Source: Promethearchaeota archaeon | GTDB taxonomy: Archaea > Asgardarchaeota > Lokiarchaeia > Sigyniarchaeales > SOKP01 | DNA length: 49,631 nucleotides | Direction: 5' to 3' | NCBI GenBank assembly: GCA_029838195.1 | Contig: JALGVJ010000028.1 | Coordinates: 1 to 49,631 of the forward strand | Part shown: positions 7,245-17,256 of the stretch, piece by piece | How the letters are laid out: every line of letters begins with the position of its first letter | How positions within the stretch are numbered: the first letter of the stretch is position 1 | Program-made: the position numbers and the translations under genes | Notes under the pieces: generated by a model | What the model was told of the DNA's origin: nothing | The model's input: only the letters and a program-made list of their open reading frames with translations | Database searches by the model: none

Positions 7245-8975
7245 ATGGAAATTCCCAAAGGAGAGCAGACCATTTTAAAAGCAATGGAAAAATTGGTTGG
7301 ACGTCCCATTCCAAGATTAGATTACTTATTACCTCAGATTATCGGTTATAAAGTATCAGATAATTACGTGAGCGGCTTAAGTCTGTTCTACTGTGGCCTG
7401 AAAATATTTCCTACCTATGTAAAAACTTTTTCACAATTAAAAGAACTATATTTAAGAGGAAATGATATTTACTTAAGAAATCCCGATATACCTTCTTTAC
7501 CCTCACTAGAAATTTTAGATCTTAGTGAAAATAAATTAAAAACGCTTCCAGGAAAGTTTGCTGAATTTAATTCTCTCAAAGAACTTTATTTAGAATCGAA
7601 TTTATTAACAACTTTACCACCAGCTTTTAAATCATTATTGCACCTGGAAATTTTAGATGTAAGCGATAATGATTTAATTCAATTCCCGGCTGTTATCAAA
7701 TATTTTGAAAATTTAAAACAACTTGATCTAAGTCATAACAAAATTACAGAACTCTCTGAAGAAATATCTTCTTTAAAAGCATTAGAGATCCTCTATTTAG
7801 GTAATAATCAATTATCAGCTTTACCAGAAACCATATCTTCCTTAAAATCTCTAAAACGATTAAATTTAATCAATAATAAACTTACAAATTTGCCTGAAAC
7901 GATTAGTTCCTTACCGTCTCTTCATTCTCTTTTTTTAAAAAATAATCATTTACAAGAACTACCCGAAACTATGGGAAATCTTAAAGAGCTTAGATATTTA
8001 GGATTAAGTCAAAACCAACTGAAAACACTTCCTGAAACCATTGGTAATTTAATTAATCTTGAAAATTTAAATTTAAGCATGAATAAGCTTGTTTCCTTGC
8101 CCGAATCTATTGGAAATTTAAAAAACTTACTACGATTAGAACTCTCGAAAAACCAACTATTAAAAATGCCCACATCAATTGGAAAATTAAAATTACTTCA
8201 GAGATTAAACCTTAATTGCAATCATCTCACGGAACTCCCGGATACCATTGGAAATTTAGACTCATTACAGTTCCTCATGCTTGATCGAAATAATTTAATA
8301 CGATTACCCCAATCGATTGGAAATCTAATTTCTTTAAAGGAAATGGATTTATATGATAATGATTTAGAAACCTTGCCCGAAACCATCGGAAATCTTTTAA
8401 ATTTAAATCTCCTGGATCTAAGTAAAAATAAATTGAAAACCTTACCGAATTCTATGGGGATGCTTACTTCATTGCGTGAATTGGATTTGAGCAATAATAA
8501 TTTAGAACGATTACCCGAATCCATTGGAAATTTGAGCTCTTTACGTAATCTAATTATAGGATTTAATAATTTAACGAATATTCCAGGCTCTATTGGCTTT
8601 TTATCACCCTTGGAAGTATTAGATTTGGGTAAAAATAAATTAACGTCCATTCCTAAAGAAATTGGAAATTTAAAATCTTTAAAATATCTCTATCTTTATT
8701 ATAATAATTTAGAATCGCTTCCAGAATCTATTGGAAACCTTATAGCTCTAAAATACCTGTATTTAGGGAACAATCAGCTTACATCGCTTCCAAAATCGAT
8801 AAAAAATTTAAAATCTCTAAAGTACCTCTTTTTAAGAAGTAATAAATTAAAAGCATTACCTAATTTGGATAATTTAAAAAATTTAAAATATGTCAATGTG
8901 GAAAAAAATCAATGGAGCACTTTTCCTGAATTCTTGGACGATTTGATTGAAAAAGGGATAAAAGTATATAAATGA
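7245..8975 (+). CDS. Leucine-rich repeat protein, about 21 repeats
   Basis: A 576-aa protein made almost entirely of 23-residue leucine-rich repeats of the form LPxxIGNLxxLxxLxLxxNxL. There are roughly 21 of them from about residue 65 to 560, after a short N-terminal cap (residues 1-60). There is no signal peptide, transmembrane helix or recognisable catalytic domain, so it is likely a cytosolic binding scaffold. The repeat consensus is of the LPxxI type found in Ras-group LRR proteins of eukaryotes and in bacterial relatives; Asgard genomes are known to carry many such proteins alongside small GTPases. The central repeats are nearly identical, suggesting recent expansion by intragenic duplication. 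The binding partner is unknown. Confidence 0.9.
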   Translation: MEIPKGEQTILKAMEKLVGRPIPRLDYLLPQIIGYKVSDNYVSGLSLFYCGLKIFPTYVKTFSQLKELYLRGNDIYLRNPDIPSLPSLEILDLSENKLKTLPGKFAEFNSLKELYLESNLLTTLPPAFKSLLHLEILDVSDNDLIQFPAVIKYFENLKQLDLSHNKITELSEEISSLKALEILYLGNNQLSALPETISSLKSLKRLNLINNKLTNLPETISSLPSLHSLFLKNNHLQELPETMGNLKELRYLGLSQNQLKTLPETIGNLINLENLNLSMNKLVSLPESIGNLKNLLRLELSKNQLLKMPTSIGKLKLLQRLNLNCNHLTELPDTIGNLDSLQFLMLDRNNLIRLPQSIGNLISLKEMDLYDNDLETLPETIGNLLNLNLLDLSKNKLKTLPNSMGMLTSLRELDLSNNNLERLPESIGNLSSLRNLIIGFNNLTNIPGSIGFLSPLEVLDLGKNKLTSIPKEIGNLKSLKYLYLYYNNLESLPESIGNLIALKYLYLGNNQLTSLPKSIKNLKSLKYLFLRSNKLKALPNLDNLKNLKYVNVEKNQWSTFPEFLDDLIEKGIKVYK

Positions 8976-9114
8976 TATTAATTAGACCTTTAATCCTCAA
9001 TTCTTTAACTTTTAAAATTCATCTACCATCCTTTCCCATTTTAACCCATGTCAAACTTAAATAATTATAAAATCATTATTCTTAACAAATCAATTAAATT
9101 TAATTTTACACGTC

Positions 9115-10965
9115 ATGAAATTAAAAGGTTTTATAGGAAATCTCCTAAATATCGATTTGAGTAATAATAAAATTACTCAAGAACCGTTAAATTATGATAT
9201 AGCAGGTAAATTCCTAGGTGCTGCTGGATATTGCGTGCGTTATTTGTATGATCACCTCGATAAAGATACAGATCCTTTGTCTCCCCAAAATATTTTAATG
9301 TTCATGACTGGACCTCTCTGCGGATCAAATGCTCCTACTAGCGGAAGATTTAACATCTGCGCTAAGAGTCCCTACACAGGATTGTGGGGAGAATCCAGCT
9401 GCGGAGGGTTTTTCGGCCCAGAATTAAAAAAAGCTGGATTTGATGGGATTATCATTAGAGGAAAGTCAAAATCTCCCGTTTTTCTTGAAATTACGGACGA
9501 AGGAACTGAAATCAAAGATGCTGCGCATTTATGGGGAAAAGGTATTTTTGAAACTTCTAGAATATTAAAAAATCAATACGGCCCGGAGCTCGTAAGAGTT
9601 GCTTGTATCGGACAAGCGGGAGAAAATTTAATAAAATTTGCAACCATAGCTTCTGAAGAAAAAGCTGCCGGTCGCACCGGAATGGGGGCTGTAATGGGCT
9701 CAAAAAATCTAAAGGCTGTTGTGGTAAAAGGTAAAAAAAAATCCTATGAAACAGCCGATCCTAATGGATTTAAAGATGCCGTGAAGGCTGCTATAGAAAA
9801 CGTGCAGGCGTCATTTGCTACTCAAATGTTTGGATTACTAGGTACTGCGGGCGGTGTTGATAAATTCAATTTAGAAGGAGAATTGCCGATTAAATACTGG
9901 ACCTTAGGCACGTGGGAGGGTGCTTATCATATTTCAGGAGCTACTGCTTCCGAGAAAATTTTTACAAGAAATTATCCTTGTTTTTCTTGTCCTATCGGAT
10001 GTGCCAAGAAAGCGCGGGTAAAAGAAGGAAAATATAAAACAGATGGAGAGGTAGAAGCTCCTGAATATGAGACAATTGCCGGTTTTGGTTCTTTGATTTT
10101 AAATGATAATCTAGAATCTATTGTAATTGCCAATGAGACTTGTAATGATTTTGGAATTGATACGATTAGTTGTAGTAGTACTATTGCTTTAATCTATTAT
10201 CTATTTAATGAAAATAAAATTACTTCTGAACAAATTGATGGATTAAATCCTAAATGGGGGGATATCGAACCGGCATTAGAAATGATAAGAAAAATTGCGT
10301 TTAGAGAAGGTATTGGAAATATTCTTGCCGACGGTTCTAATAATGTGGGAAAGCAATTTAACATTCCCTCGGATCAAATAGCGACTACTTTGGGAATGGA
10401 AATTCCCTATCATGATTTGAGACAAACCTATGGAATGGCTATTGCTTATTCTGTTGGAGCGCCGAGAGGTCCGTGTCATACTGCATGTGACATGTATATG
10501 GTTTTATTGGGATTACCTTTTGAAGAACTAGGGATAAAAATGATAGATCGTTATGATGATGGGGAAGACATGGCACGCAATTGTGCTCTTACTTATGATT
10601 ATCGTGCTCTTTATAATGCATTGACAATGTGCATTTTTTGTAATCCTCTTCCTTCCATGGTTCTCAACATGCTTAATGCGGCTACAGGTTTAAATCTTGA
10701 TTTAAATGAGCTGAAAATTATGGCAGAGCGAATATACATGATGAAAAGGTTATTCAATCTCAAGATGGGACTTACTCCTAAAATGGAAACCTTGCCAAAA
10801 ATAGTTCTTCAACCAGTCAAGGAAGGGGGGTCTGCTGGTAGAACACCGAATTTTGAGCAATTAAAAAGGAAATATTATGAGATTCGGACATTTGATCCAG
10901 AAACGGGATATCCCAGTCAAGAAAAATTAAGAAGTTTAGGGTTAGAAGATCTCGTAAAATTCTGA
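9115..10965 (+). CDS. aor: Aldehyde:ferredoxin oxidoreductase (tungsten pterin enzyme)
   Basis: This 616-aa protein is full length for the AOR family, whose members oxidise aldehydes to carboxylic acids with ferredoxin as acceptor, using a tungstopterin and one [4Fe-4S] cluster. The cluster ligands are visible: C289, C292 and C296 (CFSCPIGC) and a distal C506 or C509 (MCIFC), in nearly the same places as in the Pyrococcus enzyme. 'GPLCGSNAPTSGRFNICAKSP', 'GFDGIIIRGKS' and 'CIGQAGEN' are family pterin-domain segments, and 'GAPRGPCHT' lies in the third domain. It is soluble and cytoplasmic. No dedicated ferredoxin or cofactor gene is adjacent, so it appears to be a single-gene unit. It fits an anaerobic, amino-acid- or peptide-fermenting lifestyle. 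The particular aldehyde is not predictable. Confidence 0.93.
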   Translation: MKLKGFIGNLLNIDLSNNKITQEPLNYDIAGKFLGAAGYCVRYLYDHLDKDTDPLSPQNILMFMTGPLCGSNAPTSGRFNICAKSPYTGLWGESSCGGFFGPELKKAGFDGIIIRGKSKSPVFLEITDEGTEIKDAAHLWGKGIFETSRILKNQYGPELVRVACIGQAGENLIKFATIASEEKAAGRTGMGAVMGSKNLKAVVVKGKKKSYETADPNGFKDAVKAAIENVQASFATQMFGLLGTAGGVDKFNLEGELPIKYWTLGTWEGAYHISGATASEKIFTRNYPCFSCPIGCAKKARVKEGKYKTDGEVEAPEYETIAGFGSLILNDNLESIVIANETCNDFGIDTISCSSTIALIYYLFNENKITSEQIDGLNPKWGDIEPALEMIRKIAFREGIGNILADGSNNVGKQFNIPSDQIATTLGMEIPYHDLRQTYGMAIAYSVGAPRGPCHTACDMYMVLLGLPFEELGIKMIDRYDDGEDMARNCALTYDYRALYNALTMCIFCNPLPSMVLNMLNAATGLNLDLNELKIMAERIYMMKRLFNLKMGLTPKMETLPKIVLQPVKEGGSAGRTPNFEQLKRKYYEIRTFDPETGYPSQEKLRSLGLEDLVKF

Positions 10966-10989
10966 ATTTGAAAATAAACATTATTAATC

Positions 10990-11000
10990 TATTTTTTTTA
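10990..11000 (+). terminator. T8 run after the AOR gene
   Basis: A run of eight T follows the AOR stop codon by about 30 nt, with no hairpin. It is consistent with archaeal poly-T termination but weak evidence on its own in such AT-rich DNA. Confidence 0.3.
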
Positions 11001-11200
11001 TTAAGCTTTTATTTCATAAATTTATTTATAAATAATTTGTCTGAAAAAACTTCATTTAAATTATCAGAACAAGGTATTTCTGTTTTATATATTTAACCTA
11101 ATTACAATTAAGATTGTCTGAAAAAATAGCTTTAAAATAAATAAAATAAAGGAATAATCAAGAGTAAGCTAGGATTTAAAATGTACGTGCTTCTTTTAGT

Positions 11201-12472
11201 TTATAGGTTATATGATTTTTTCTTATAAGTTCGATCAGTAAATATATAGATTTTATCTTTCTCGACTTCCACGGGATAAACATTTATACTTTTTATTTCC
11301 AATTCTATAATTAATTCTTTATTTTTATTCCCTTTAGGTGTTGTATTTACTAATTTATCTCGATATTTAATATTGTCAGCTTTAAAATGCAAGTATGTGT
11401 CTGTTTCATTGCCCATGATTATTACATCATCGCCTTTTTTTAATGAACCGTTATTTAAAGAAATCTGAGCGAAACGAGTTTTAGGATTAAAATTCACTAT
11501 TGTTCCTATTTTAATATATCTATAATGAGATAAATTAGCGGGGAAATTATGCTGTTGATCTTCTTCCGTGCATCTTTTAAAATAGAATCCCGTCGTGAAC
11601 CCCCTATTATATACTTTTTTTAATTCTGTAATCCATTTTTTAACTTTTTTCTTAGAAAACTCATTAGAATAATAAGAATCTATCGCTTCTCGATAAACTT
11701 TCGATACAATTTCAACATAATGGGGGTGCTTCATCCTTCCTTCAATTTTGAACGCATCTAGCTTAGCTTCTATTAATTCGGGAATATAACGAATCATGCA
11801 TAAATCTCGTGAATTGAGAAATCGAACGCCATCATAAATATATTCTTTCCCAGACTCTTCTTTCAACCACCATCTTCTTCTACAAGGTTGTATACAATTT
11901 CCTCTATTTGCTGATTTTTCTTCAGATCCACAGATATCTTGAGAGAAATAACATCTTCCACTGACAGATGTGCACATGGCGCCATGAACAAACACTTCCA
12001 CCTCTGATTTGGTTAAATTTCTCTTGATTTCCTTGATTTTCTCTAAAGAAAGCTCCCTTGCCAATATTATTCTTTTAGCTCCAAGATCCTCATAAAATTT
12101 GGCAGATAAAGAATTGGATACATTACATTGAGTAGATATATGAAACGGCAGATCCATGGATCTTGCTATTTCTAAAACGGCAATATCATGAACGATCACG
12201 GCATCAATTCCAGCATTTTTAGCCTCTTGCAAAACACGCCTTATTTCTGGTAGCTCATTATCATAAATCAAAATATTAGTAGTCAAATAACATTTCAAAT
12301 CATTAGAATGACAAAAATGAACTACATTCGGTAATTCTTTCAAATCAATATTTTCGGCTTTCATTCTCATGTTATATTTTTTGACTCCAAAATAAACAGA
12401 GTCCGCATGAGGAATAGCGGCCTTAATCGCTTTTAAATTCCTAGCAGGGGCCATTAATTCGACTCTTTTCAT
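11201..12472 (-). CDS. Peptidase U32 family protein (TrhP/YegQ-like)
   Basis: A 423-aa protein that starts MKRVELMAPARNL and carries the U32 signature: 'VEVFVHGAMCTSVSGRC' followed by further cysteines (DICG, GNCIQPC). It also has the conserved 'FKIEGRMKHPHYVEIVSKVYREAID'-region hallmark with the EGR triplet. Members once called collagenase-like proteases now include enzymes that hydroxylate tRNA or rRNA bases (TrhP, RlhA) and carry an Fe-S cluster on such cysteines; a nucleic-acid modification role is more likely than proteolysis. The C-terminal 120 residues (after about 310) resemble the beta-barrel seen in longer family members. It is transcribed alone on the minus strand. The exact substrate is not known. 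Confidence 0.85.
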   Translation of the reverse strand: MKRVELMAPARNLKAIKAAIPHADSVYFGVKKYNMRMKAENIDLKELPNVVHFCHSNDLKCYLTTNILIYDNELPEIRRVLQEAKNAGIDAVIVHDIAVLEIARSMDLPFHISTQCNVSNSLSAKFYEDLGAKRIILARELSLEKIKEIKRNLTKSEVEVFVHGAMCTSVSGRCYFSQDICGSEEKSANRGNCIQPCRRRWWLKEESGKEYIYDGVRFLNSRDLCMIRYIPELIEAKLDAFKIEGRMKHPHYVEIVSKVYREAIDSYYSNEFSKKKVKKWITELKKVYNRGFTTGFYFKRCTEEDQQHNFPANLSHYRYIKIGTIVNFNPKTRFAQISLNNGSLKKGDDVIIMGNETDTYLHFKADNIKYRDKLVNTTPKGNKNKELIIELEIKSINVYPVEVEKDKIYIFTDRTYKKKSYNL

Positions 12473-12593
12473 GGATTGATTTTCTTTTTTAAATATAATT
12501 TAAACCTATATTTAAAAGAAGGGCATTACTCATATAAAAAAACAAATAATATTATAATTTACTACGTTCCTCTAAATCAAATGAAATAAAAAT

Positions 12594-13616
12594 TTAATAT
12601 ATAAAAATAATCATTAAAAACGATAAAAGTACGCCGAAAAATGAAAGCAAAAAAGTAAATACATGGTTATCAATAGTGATTCTTTGAAAATCAGTGCCAA
12701 TTTTAATTTTTAAACTGAAGAATTGTTTTGGTTTCAACATGCCATAAAAAAGAACACCTTGAAACCATCTCAAGTAAGGATAACTAAAAAACATGAATGA
12801 GCCCATCATCATGATGGAAAACATGAGGATTTCTAAAAAATTAATTTTATCATTTTTTATTGATAGAAAAATTATAAAAAATATCAAGGAGGGGATTATT
12901 CTCAGGTAAAAGGGAAAAGCAGCACCGATTTTATACCACTGAATTAATTCTTCCCTATATTTTGAAATATAGAAAAAGGGAATCACCATTAAAATTAAAA
13001 TTATGGGCGGAATTGTAATAAGAAATCGTTTTAAATCATTCCATTTTTTTTTCCGAATTAAATCAAGAAAAATTAATCCCAAGCCAGGTAAAGTATAATA
13101 TTTTGTAACCATCGATAATCCCAGAAATAAATAAAAGAGATATTGTTCATGATGATTGGCCTCTTCTCCGGGATAATAAATTAATGCTAAAAAGAAAAAT
13201 AAAAAGAAAAACGAATCAGTTACATGATAACCGCAGTTGATTGGACTGAAAATATTGTTTACAAAGAGAAATGGATTCAGAAGATACAAGCCGTAGGCAA
13301 CTTTAATATTCATGATTTTAAACCGCTTAAGCACAAAATAAAACAAAATACTCGTAAAAACCTCCCAAAAGAAAGCCCAAAATGCAAATATCTCAATGGA
13401 GCCAAAAGATAAAAACACGAATATTTCTAATAAAAATGATGTTAGAGGAGGATAATAAATAATATGTCGAAAATTTAATCCAACATCACCCCAAGATCTA
13501 TTTATATCAATAGCGTGAATGTAATAATAATAAAGGAGCATGAAAATTCTCATGCTTACCCCTAAAAATATTAAAATAAAACCAAGATTTTTCTTTAAAA
13601 CACTGAATAATTTCAT
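12594..13616 (-). CDS. Polytopic membrane protein, probable GT-C type glycosyltransferase
   Basis: A 340-aa protein with about nine or ten hydrophobic segments. Features pointing to the GT-C superfamily (PIG-M, ALG or PMT-like enzymes using lipid-linked sugars) are an early acidic luminal stretch (INRSWGDVGLNF), then 'YYPPLTSFLLEIFVFL', 'YLLNPFLFVNN' and 'TDSFFFLFFFLALIYY'. The early Asp (in WGDVG) is where catalytic acids sit in that fold. It is shorter than most GT-C enzymes and could be a truncated or minimal form. A role in N-glycosylation or glycolipid assembly is inferred only from the fold; the 1296-aa surface protein in this window is rich in N-glycosylation sequons. No other glycosylation gene is adjacent. 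Confidence 0.55.
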   Translation of the reverse strand: MKLFSVLKKNLGFILIFLGVSMRIFMLLYYYYIHAIDINRSWGDVGLNFRHIIYYPPLTSFLLEIFVFLSFGSIEIFAFWAFFWEVFTSILFYFVLKRFKIMNIKVAYGLYLLNPFLFVNNIFSPINCGYHVTDSFFFLFFFLALIYYPGEEANHHEQYLFYLFLGLSMVTKYYTLPGLGLIFLDLIRKKKWNDLKRFLITIPPIILILMVIPFFYISKYREELIQWYKIGAAFPFYLRIIPSLIFFIIFLSIKNDKINFLEILMFSIMMMGSFMFFSYPYLRWFQGVLFYGMLKPKQFFSLKIKIGTDFQRITIDNHVFTFLLSFFGVLLSFLMIIFIY

Positions 13617-13721
13617 AACTTTTCAGGTTGTATTCTAGAGTATAAAAAAGAATTATTTTTTAAAATTCATCCTTTTTATAAATTTTTTTTTAAGAGAATC
13701 CTTCCCTCTTTCAAGAGAAGT

Positions 13722-15107
13722 TCATGCATCAGCTATAGAAAATGCCCTTTGTTTTAAAACATTTCTAACAGAGTGGTAATCTCTTTCTATGAAAAGCGTG
13801 ATAATAATCCAAATGATTGCTGAAATCATCCAAAATAAACTACCTATGAGAATGGTTAATTGAAATTTATTAAATTCAATCATGATTAAAGCCCCAATTA
13901 GTATCCCTAATCCGGCACCAATAAAATCAGTTAAATCATATAAAGCACCTGCCGTTCCACGGTGTTCAGGCAAGTTTATGTTTGTTCTTGAAACACCGAC
14001 GGTTAAGCCAATGGGAGTTCCAAAAAATACTGCGAAATTAAAAATTATAATGAATAAAAAGAATGTAGGATACATGCGGAGGAACAAATCTAATTGATTT
14101 ATTGAAGAATCAAGGGAAGAAGGATAAGAAATTCCAAGGATTAATAAACTATACATGAATACTTGTAGGAATAAACATGTAATGGAAAAATATAATGTAT
14201 TTTTTACTTTCCCTTTTTTAAATTGCGAATCGATCCACTTTCCTCCGAAAATAATCCCAAGTAAGCCACCTAAAGCCCCTCCACTTCCCAATAACAAAAT
14301 TGCCACTCCTGTATTAATATTTAACCCATCATACTGATTACTCGTGAACCAATAATTAAGATATTTCGTTACAATAGTAACACCAATCATGCCGGAAATT
14401 CCTTGTAATAAAAAAAGGAGATTCGACCTTTTCTGGAGAATGATTTTAATATCTCTTATTTTCAGCCGATAAGAATAACTAATATCATGTACTTCTAAAA
14501 ATTCGGGTTCTTTTGAACCGATTTTTGGTTCTTTAACAAATATTACAAAAATTATCACGATTATTAATCCGATTAAACCAAAAATAAAGCTGGGAAATTT
14601 CCAATTCCCGATTAATTCTCCAATGATTCCATTAATTGCTATATTGGAACCTTTAATGATATATATAAAAATTGTAAAAATTGAAAATAAATAGCCCCTT
14701 CTCTCAATTTTAAAAAGATCTCCTAAATAAGAAGCCAATAAAGGGCCATTAGCTCCAAAAGAAAGTCCCCATAATACTTGGATCAAGGCAAAAGTAAAAA
14801 AATTAATCTCTATTATAAATAATAATAAACTTGCTGTAATCCAGAAAAGAGAACTAATCAATAATATAATCTTGCGTCTTGTATTAAAAATATCCACGAG
14901 ATAACCCCAAATAAAAATAGTGAGGGCAATAGTATAACTAAAAAACGATTCTGCGATTTGAATTTCCTCAAATTTTAGTTCTACCATGAGATCTAATAAC
15001 ATTTCCGAAATTTTTGTCCCTAATATCCAACAAGTATTAATTAATAGTAACCACAAAAGAAATAAATAATCTTTTTTCTCAATACTGGTCGAATTAGAAT
15101 TAATCAT
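13722..15107 (-). CDS. Major facilitator superfamily transporter
   Basis: A 461-aa protein with about 12 transmembrane segments in two halves joined by a charged cytoplasmic loop (about residues 190-225). The MFS loop-2 signature survives in the first half as 'GYLVDIFNTRRKIILL', and 'GKWIDSQFKKGKVKN' occupies the equivalent place in the second half. This is the usual secondary transporter layout, driven by an ion gradient. The substrate cannot be predicted. It lies 105 bp from the GT-C-like gene on the same strand and diverges from the dCMP deaminase gene with only 58 bp between the starts, so the two promoters overlap. Confidence 0.85.
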   Translation of the reverse strand: MINSNSTSIEKKDYLFLLWLLLINTCWILGTKISEMLLDLMVELKFEEIQIAESFFSYTIALTIFIWGYLVDIFNTRRKIILLISSLFWITASLLLFIIEINFFTFALIQVLWGLSFGANGPLLASYLGDLFKIERRGYLFSIFTIFIYIIKGSNIAINGIIGELIGNWKFPSFIFGLIGLIIVIIFVIFVKEPKIGSKEPEFLEVHDISYSYRLKIRDIKIILQKRSNLLFLLQGISGMIGVTIVTKYLNYWFTSNQYDGLNINTGVAILLLGSGGALGGLLGIIFGGKWIDSQFKKGKVKNTLYFSITCLFLQVFMYSLLILGISYPSSLDSSINQLDLFLRMYPTFFLFIIIFNFAVFFGTPIGLTVGVSRTNINLPEHRGTAGALYDLTDFIGAGLGILIGALIMIEFNKFQLTILIGSLFWMISAIIWIIITLFIERDYHSVRNVLKQRAFSIADA

Positions 15108-15165
15108 AAGTAATATAAATCATTGATTTAATTAAAAGTATTAAAATTTTGAGAAGAATACATTC

Positions 15166-15624
15166 ATGGTAAATGAAAAAAATAACAGAATTTCAAAAGA
15201 AAAATATTTTATGAAAATTGCAGAAGTAGTATCGGAAAGATCAACGTGCATTAAACGCAAGGTAGGAGCCTTGCTTGTTGCAGATGACCATATAATATCA
15301 ACGGGTTATAACGGAGCACCACCTGGATTCAAGCATTGCACTAAAAAAACGTGCTTGCGACAACATTTAAAAAGTGGAGAGCGTCCTGAATTATGCAGGG
15401 GCGTGCATGCTGAAATTAATTGCGTGATTCAAGCAGCCATCCACGGAACTTCTATAAAGGGAGAAACGATCCTCTATACCACGACTTTTCCCTGTACGAG
15501 TTGTTTAAAATTATTGATAAATGCCGGCATCAAAAAAATCGTATATAAAGAAGATTATAACATGGAAAATGAGGTGAAACAAAATTTATTAAAAGAATCC
15601 CATCTAATCATTCAAAAAATGTAA
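15166..15624 (+). CDS. dCMP deaminase / ComEB-type cytidine deaminase
   Basis: A 152-aa zinc enzyme with the deaminase signature: H81-A-E83 (GVHAEINCV), where E83 is the general acid/base, and P109-C110-x-x-C113 (FPCTSC), which together bind zinc. An additional Cys-rich insert 'CTKKTCLRQHLKSGERPELC' is the second zinc site found in deoxycytidylate deaminases of the ComEB type. It deaminates dCMP to dUMP, feeding thymidylate synthesis. Length and domain order are complete. It is transcribed from the short divergent promoter shared with the MFS transporter. Confidence in the family is high; dCMP rather than another cytidine substrate is inferred. Confidence 0.9.
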   Translation: MVNEKNNRISKEKYFMKIAEVVSERSTCIKRKVGALLVADDHIISTGYNGAPPGFKHCTKKTCLRQHLKSGERPELCRGVHAEINCVIQAAIHGTSIKGETILYTTTFPCTSCLKLLINAGIKKIVYKEDYNMENEVKQNLLKESHLIIQKM

Positions 15625-15794
15625 TTTTTTCCTTTAAAATGCAAATCATTTAATCATTTAAAACAAGGTTTTCACAGGTTAGTAAACACGCATTTTTAAT
15701 CTTACTTATCTTTATCTTTTGAAAGAGAGGATAAAATCTATTAATCTTGAAAATTTATTCTCATGTAAAATGAATCGTGTATAACAAATAATTA

Positions 15795-17237
15795 ATGAAT
15801 TTGGCTAGTTCCATGAAAAAATTAGTAATTATGAAATTAGGAGGCTCTTGTCTTCGAGATGGGCCTTCATTTCAACAATCATTAAACATTATTAAAGAGT
15901 ATATAAAAAATAATAGGGTTATAATCGTAAATTCAGCAATTAGCGGGATAACTGATAAGTTAATTGAATTTTATAACATGGCATGTCAAGATGGCTTGAA
16001 TTCTCTCTCTATACTTCATGATTTATTTGAAAGTCACCAAAAAATCATTGATTCTATCATGCCACCGAATAGTGAAGAACATGACAATACCTTGAAATTT
16101 CTAAAAAAAAATATCGAAGAATTGACTCAATTAGGACGGGTCATTCAATTATTAAGGCCAAGCCAAAATATTTTAGATTTAGTGTTATCTTATGGGGAGC
16201 GTTTCAGTACTTATATATTCTCGCAATATTTAACGTCTCAAGGATTTAGCACGCAATTTATATCGTCAGACGAAATCATTTTAACCGACGATAATTTCGG
16301 AAGGGCCCTCCCTTTATTAGGTGAAACGGAAGAAATTTTCAATGAAAAAGTGGTCCCTCTCCTTAAATCTAATGATTCCCTCATTTTATGCATTACTGGT
16401 TTTTATGGGTCTACTAAAGAAAAAAAAATAACTACACTTGGTAGAGGAGGTACGGATTTAACAGCTGCCATAGTTGCCTACGCTTTAAAACCCGTGTATG
16501 ATTGCCGCGTGATTTATTGGAAAGATGTGCAGGGATTCCTCAATGCAGATCCGAAATTATGTCCTAAAAGCTTTCTATTAAAAACTATTTCTTATATTGA
16601 GGCAAAGGAGCTAGCATTTTTTGGTTCTAAGGTATTGCATCCCCTTTGCTTAGATGTAAATGAAAAGCGTGAAATACCATCGGAAATCCGGAATTTTAAT
16701 AATCCCTTTTCTCCGGAATTTACAAGAATAACCAAAGAAATTGTTAGAGATGAAAAAATCATTAAAGCAATCACTTCTATCAAGAGATTGTCCATGGTTA
16801 CCATTGAAAGCGGAACGATGATTTCTCTTCCGGGCACCGTATCCAAGCTATTCTCATTATTGGGAGAAAATAATATTGCCATCAACTTTATATCACAAAG
16901 CTCATCTGAAAATAATATAACATTTGGCATAAACATTGAAGATTCCATGAAAGTAAGTGCCCTGCTTCGAAATTCTCCTTTTTTTGGAAAACAATGGTTT
17001 AGTATTAAAATTGATAATGATATCTCTTTAATTGCGGTCATTGGAGCCGGAATGCTTCATACACCGGGAATAGCAGGAAAAATTTTTACTATCTTGGGAA
17101 AAAATAACATTAATGTTCGAGCTATCGCACAAGGCTCATCAGAGTTGAACATCACGATCATTATCGAGCGAAAAGATTGTAAAAAAGCAGTTAATGTTTT
17201 ATTTGAAGCATTTATCAATGATAGTACTAGCCGTTAA
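15795..17237 (+). CDS. Aspartate kinase with two C-terminal ACT domains
   Basis: This 480-aa enzyme catalyses the first step of the aspartate pathway (lysine, threonine, methionine). The kinase domain starts with 'VIMKLGGSCL', which holds the catalytic lysine and glycine loop. It continues with 'LSYGERFS', 'TLGRGGTDLTAA' and 'YWKDVQGFLNADP', all hallmarks of the amino-acid kinase fold. Two ACT repeats follow (about residues 325-400 and 405-475; 'ISLPGTVSKLFSLLGENNIAI' and 'PGIAGKIFTILGKNNINV'). Such tandem ACTs usually mediate feedback inhibition by lysine or threonine. The initiator may be ATG 15795 or the in-frame ATG 15813. It is convergent with pgi, with 19 bp between the two stops, and is not in an operon with thrC. 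Confidence 0.9.
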   Translation: MNLASSMKKLVIMKLGGSCLRDGPSFQQSLNIIKEYIKNNRVIIVNSAISGITDKLIEFYNMACQDGLNSLSILHDLFESHQKIIDSIMPPNSEEHDNTLKFLKKNIEELTQLGRVIQLLRPSQNILDLVLSYGERFSTYIFSQYLTSQGFSTQFISSDEIILTDDNFGRALPLLGETEEIFNEKVVPLLKSNDSLILCITGFYGSTKEKKITTLGRGGTDLTAAIVAYALKPVYDCRVIYWKDVQGFLNADPKLCPKSFLLKTISYIEAKELAFFGSKVLHPLCLDVNEKREIPSEIRNFNNPFSPEFTRITKEIVRDEKIIKAITSIKRLSMVTIESGTMISLPGTVSKLFSLLGENNIAINFISQSSSENNITFGINIEDSMKVSALLRNSPFFGKQWFSIKIDNDISLIAVIGAGMLHTPGIAGKIFTILGKNNINVRAIAQGSSELNITIIIERKDCKKAVNVLFEAFINDSTSR

Positions 17238-17256
17238 AATTTTTAAATTAAAATGT

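Noticed and set aside
8222..8650. 142-aa antisense ORF
   Set aside because: It is a shadow of the LRR gene: periodic because the gene is periodic, with no start signal or family pattern.
7245..8975. CRISPR-like or satellite array
   Set aside because: The regular repeats are coding leucine-rich repeats in one open frame, with no spacer pattern.
12594..13616. Confident naming as a specific mannosyltransferase
   Set aside because: Only the membrane pattern and a few motif-like segments agree; the protein is short, so only the GT-C suggestion is kept.
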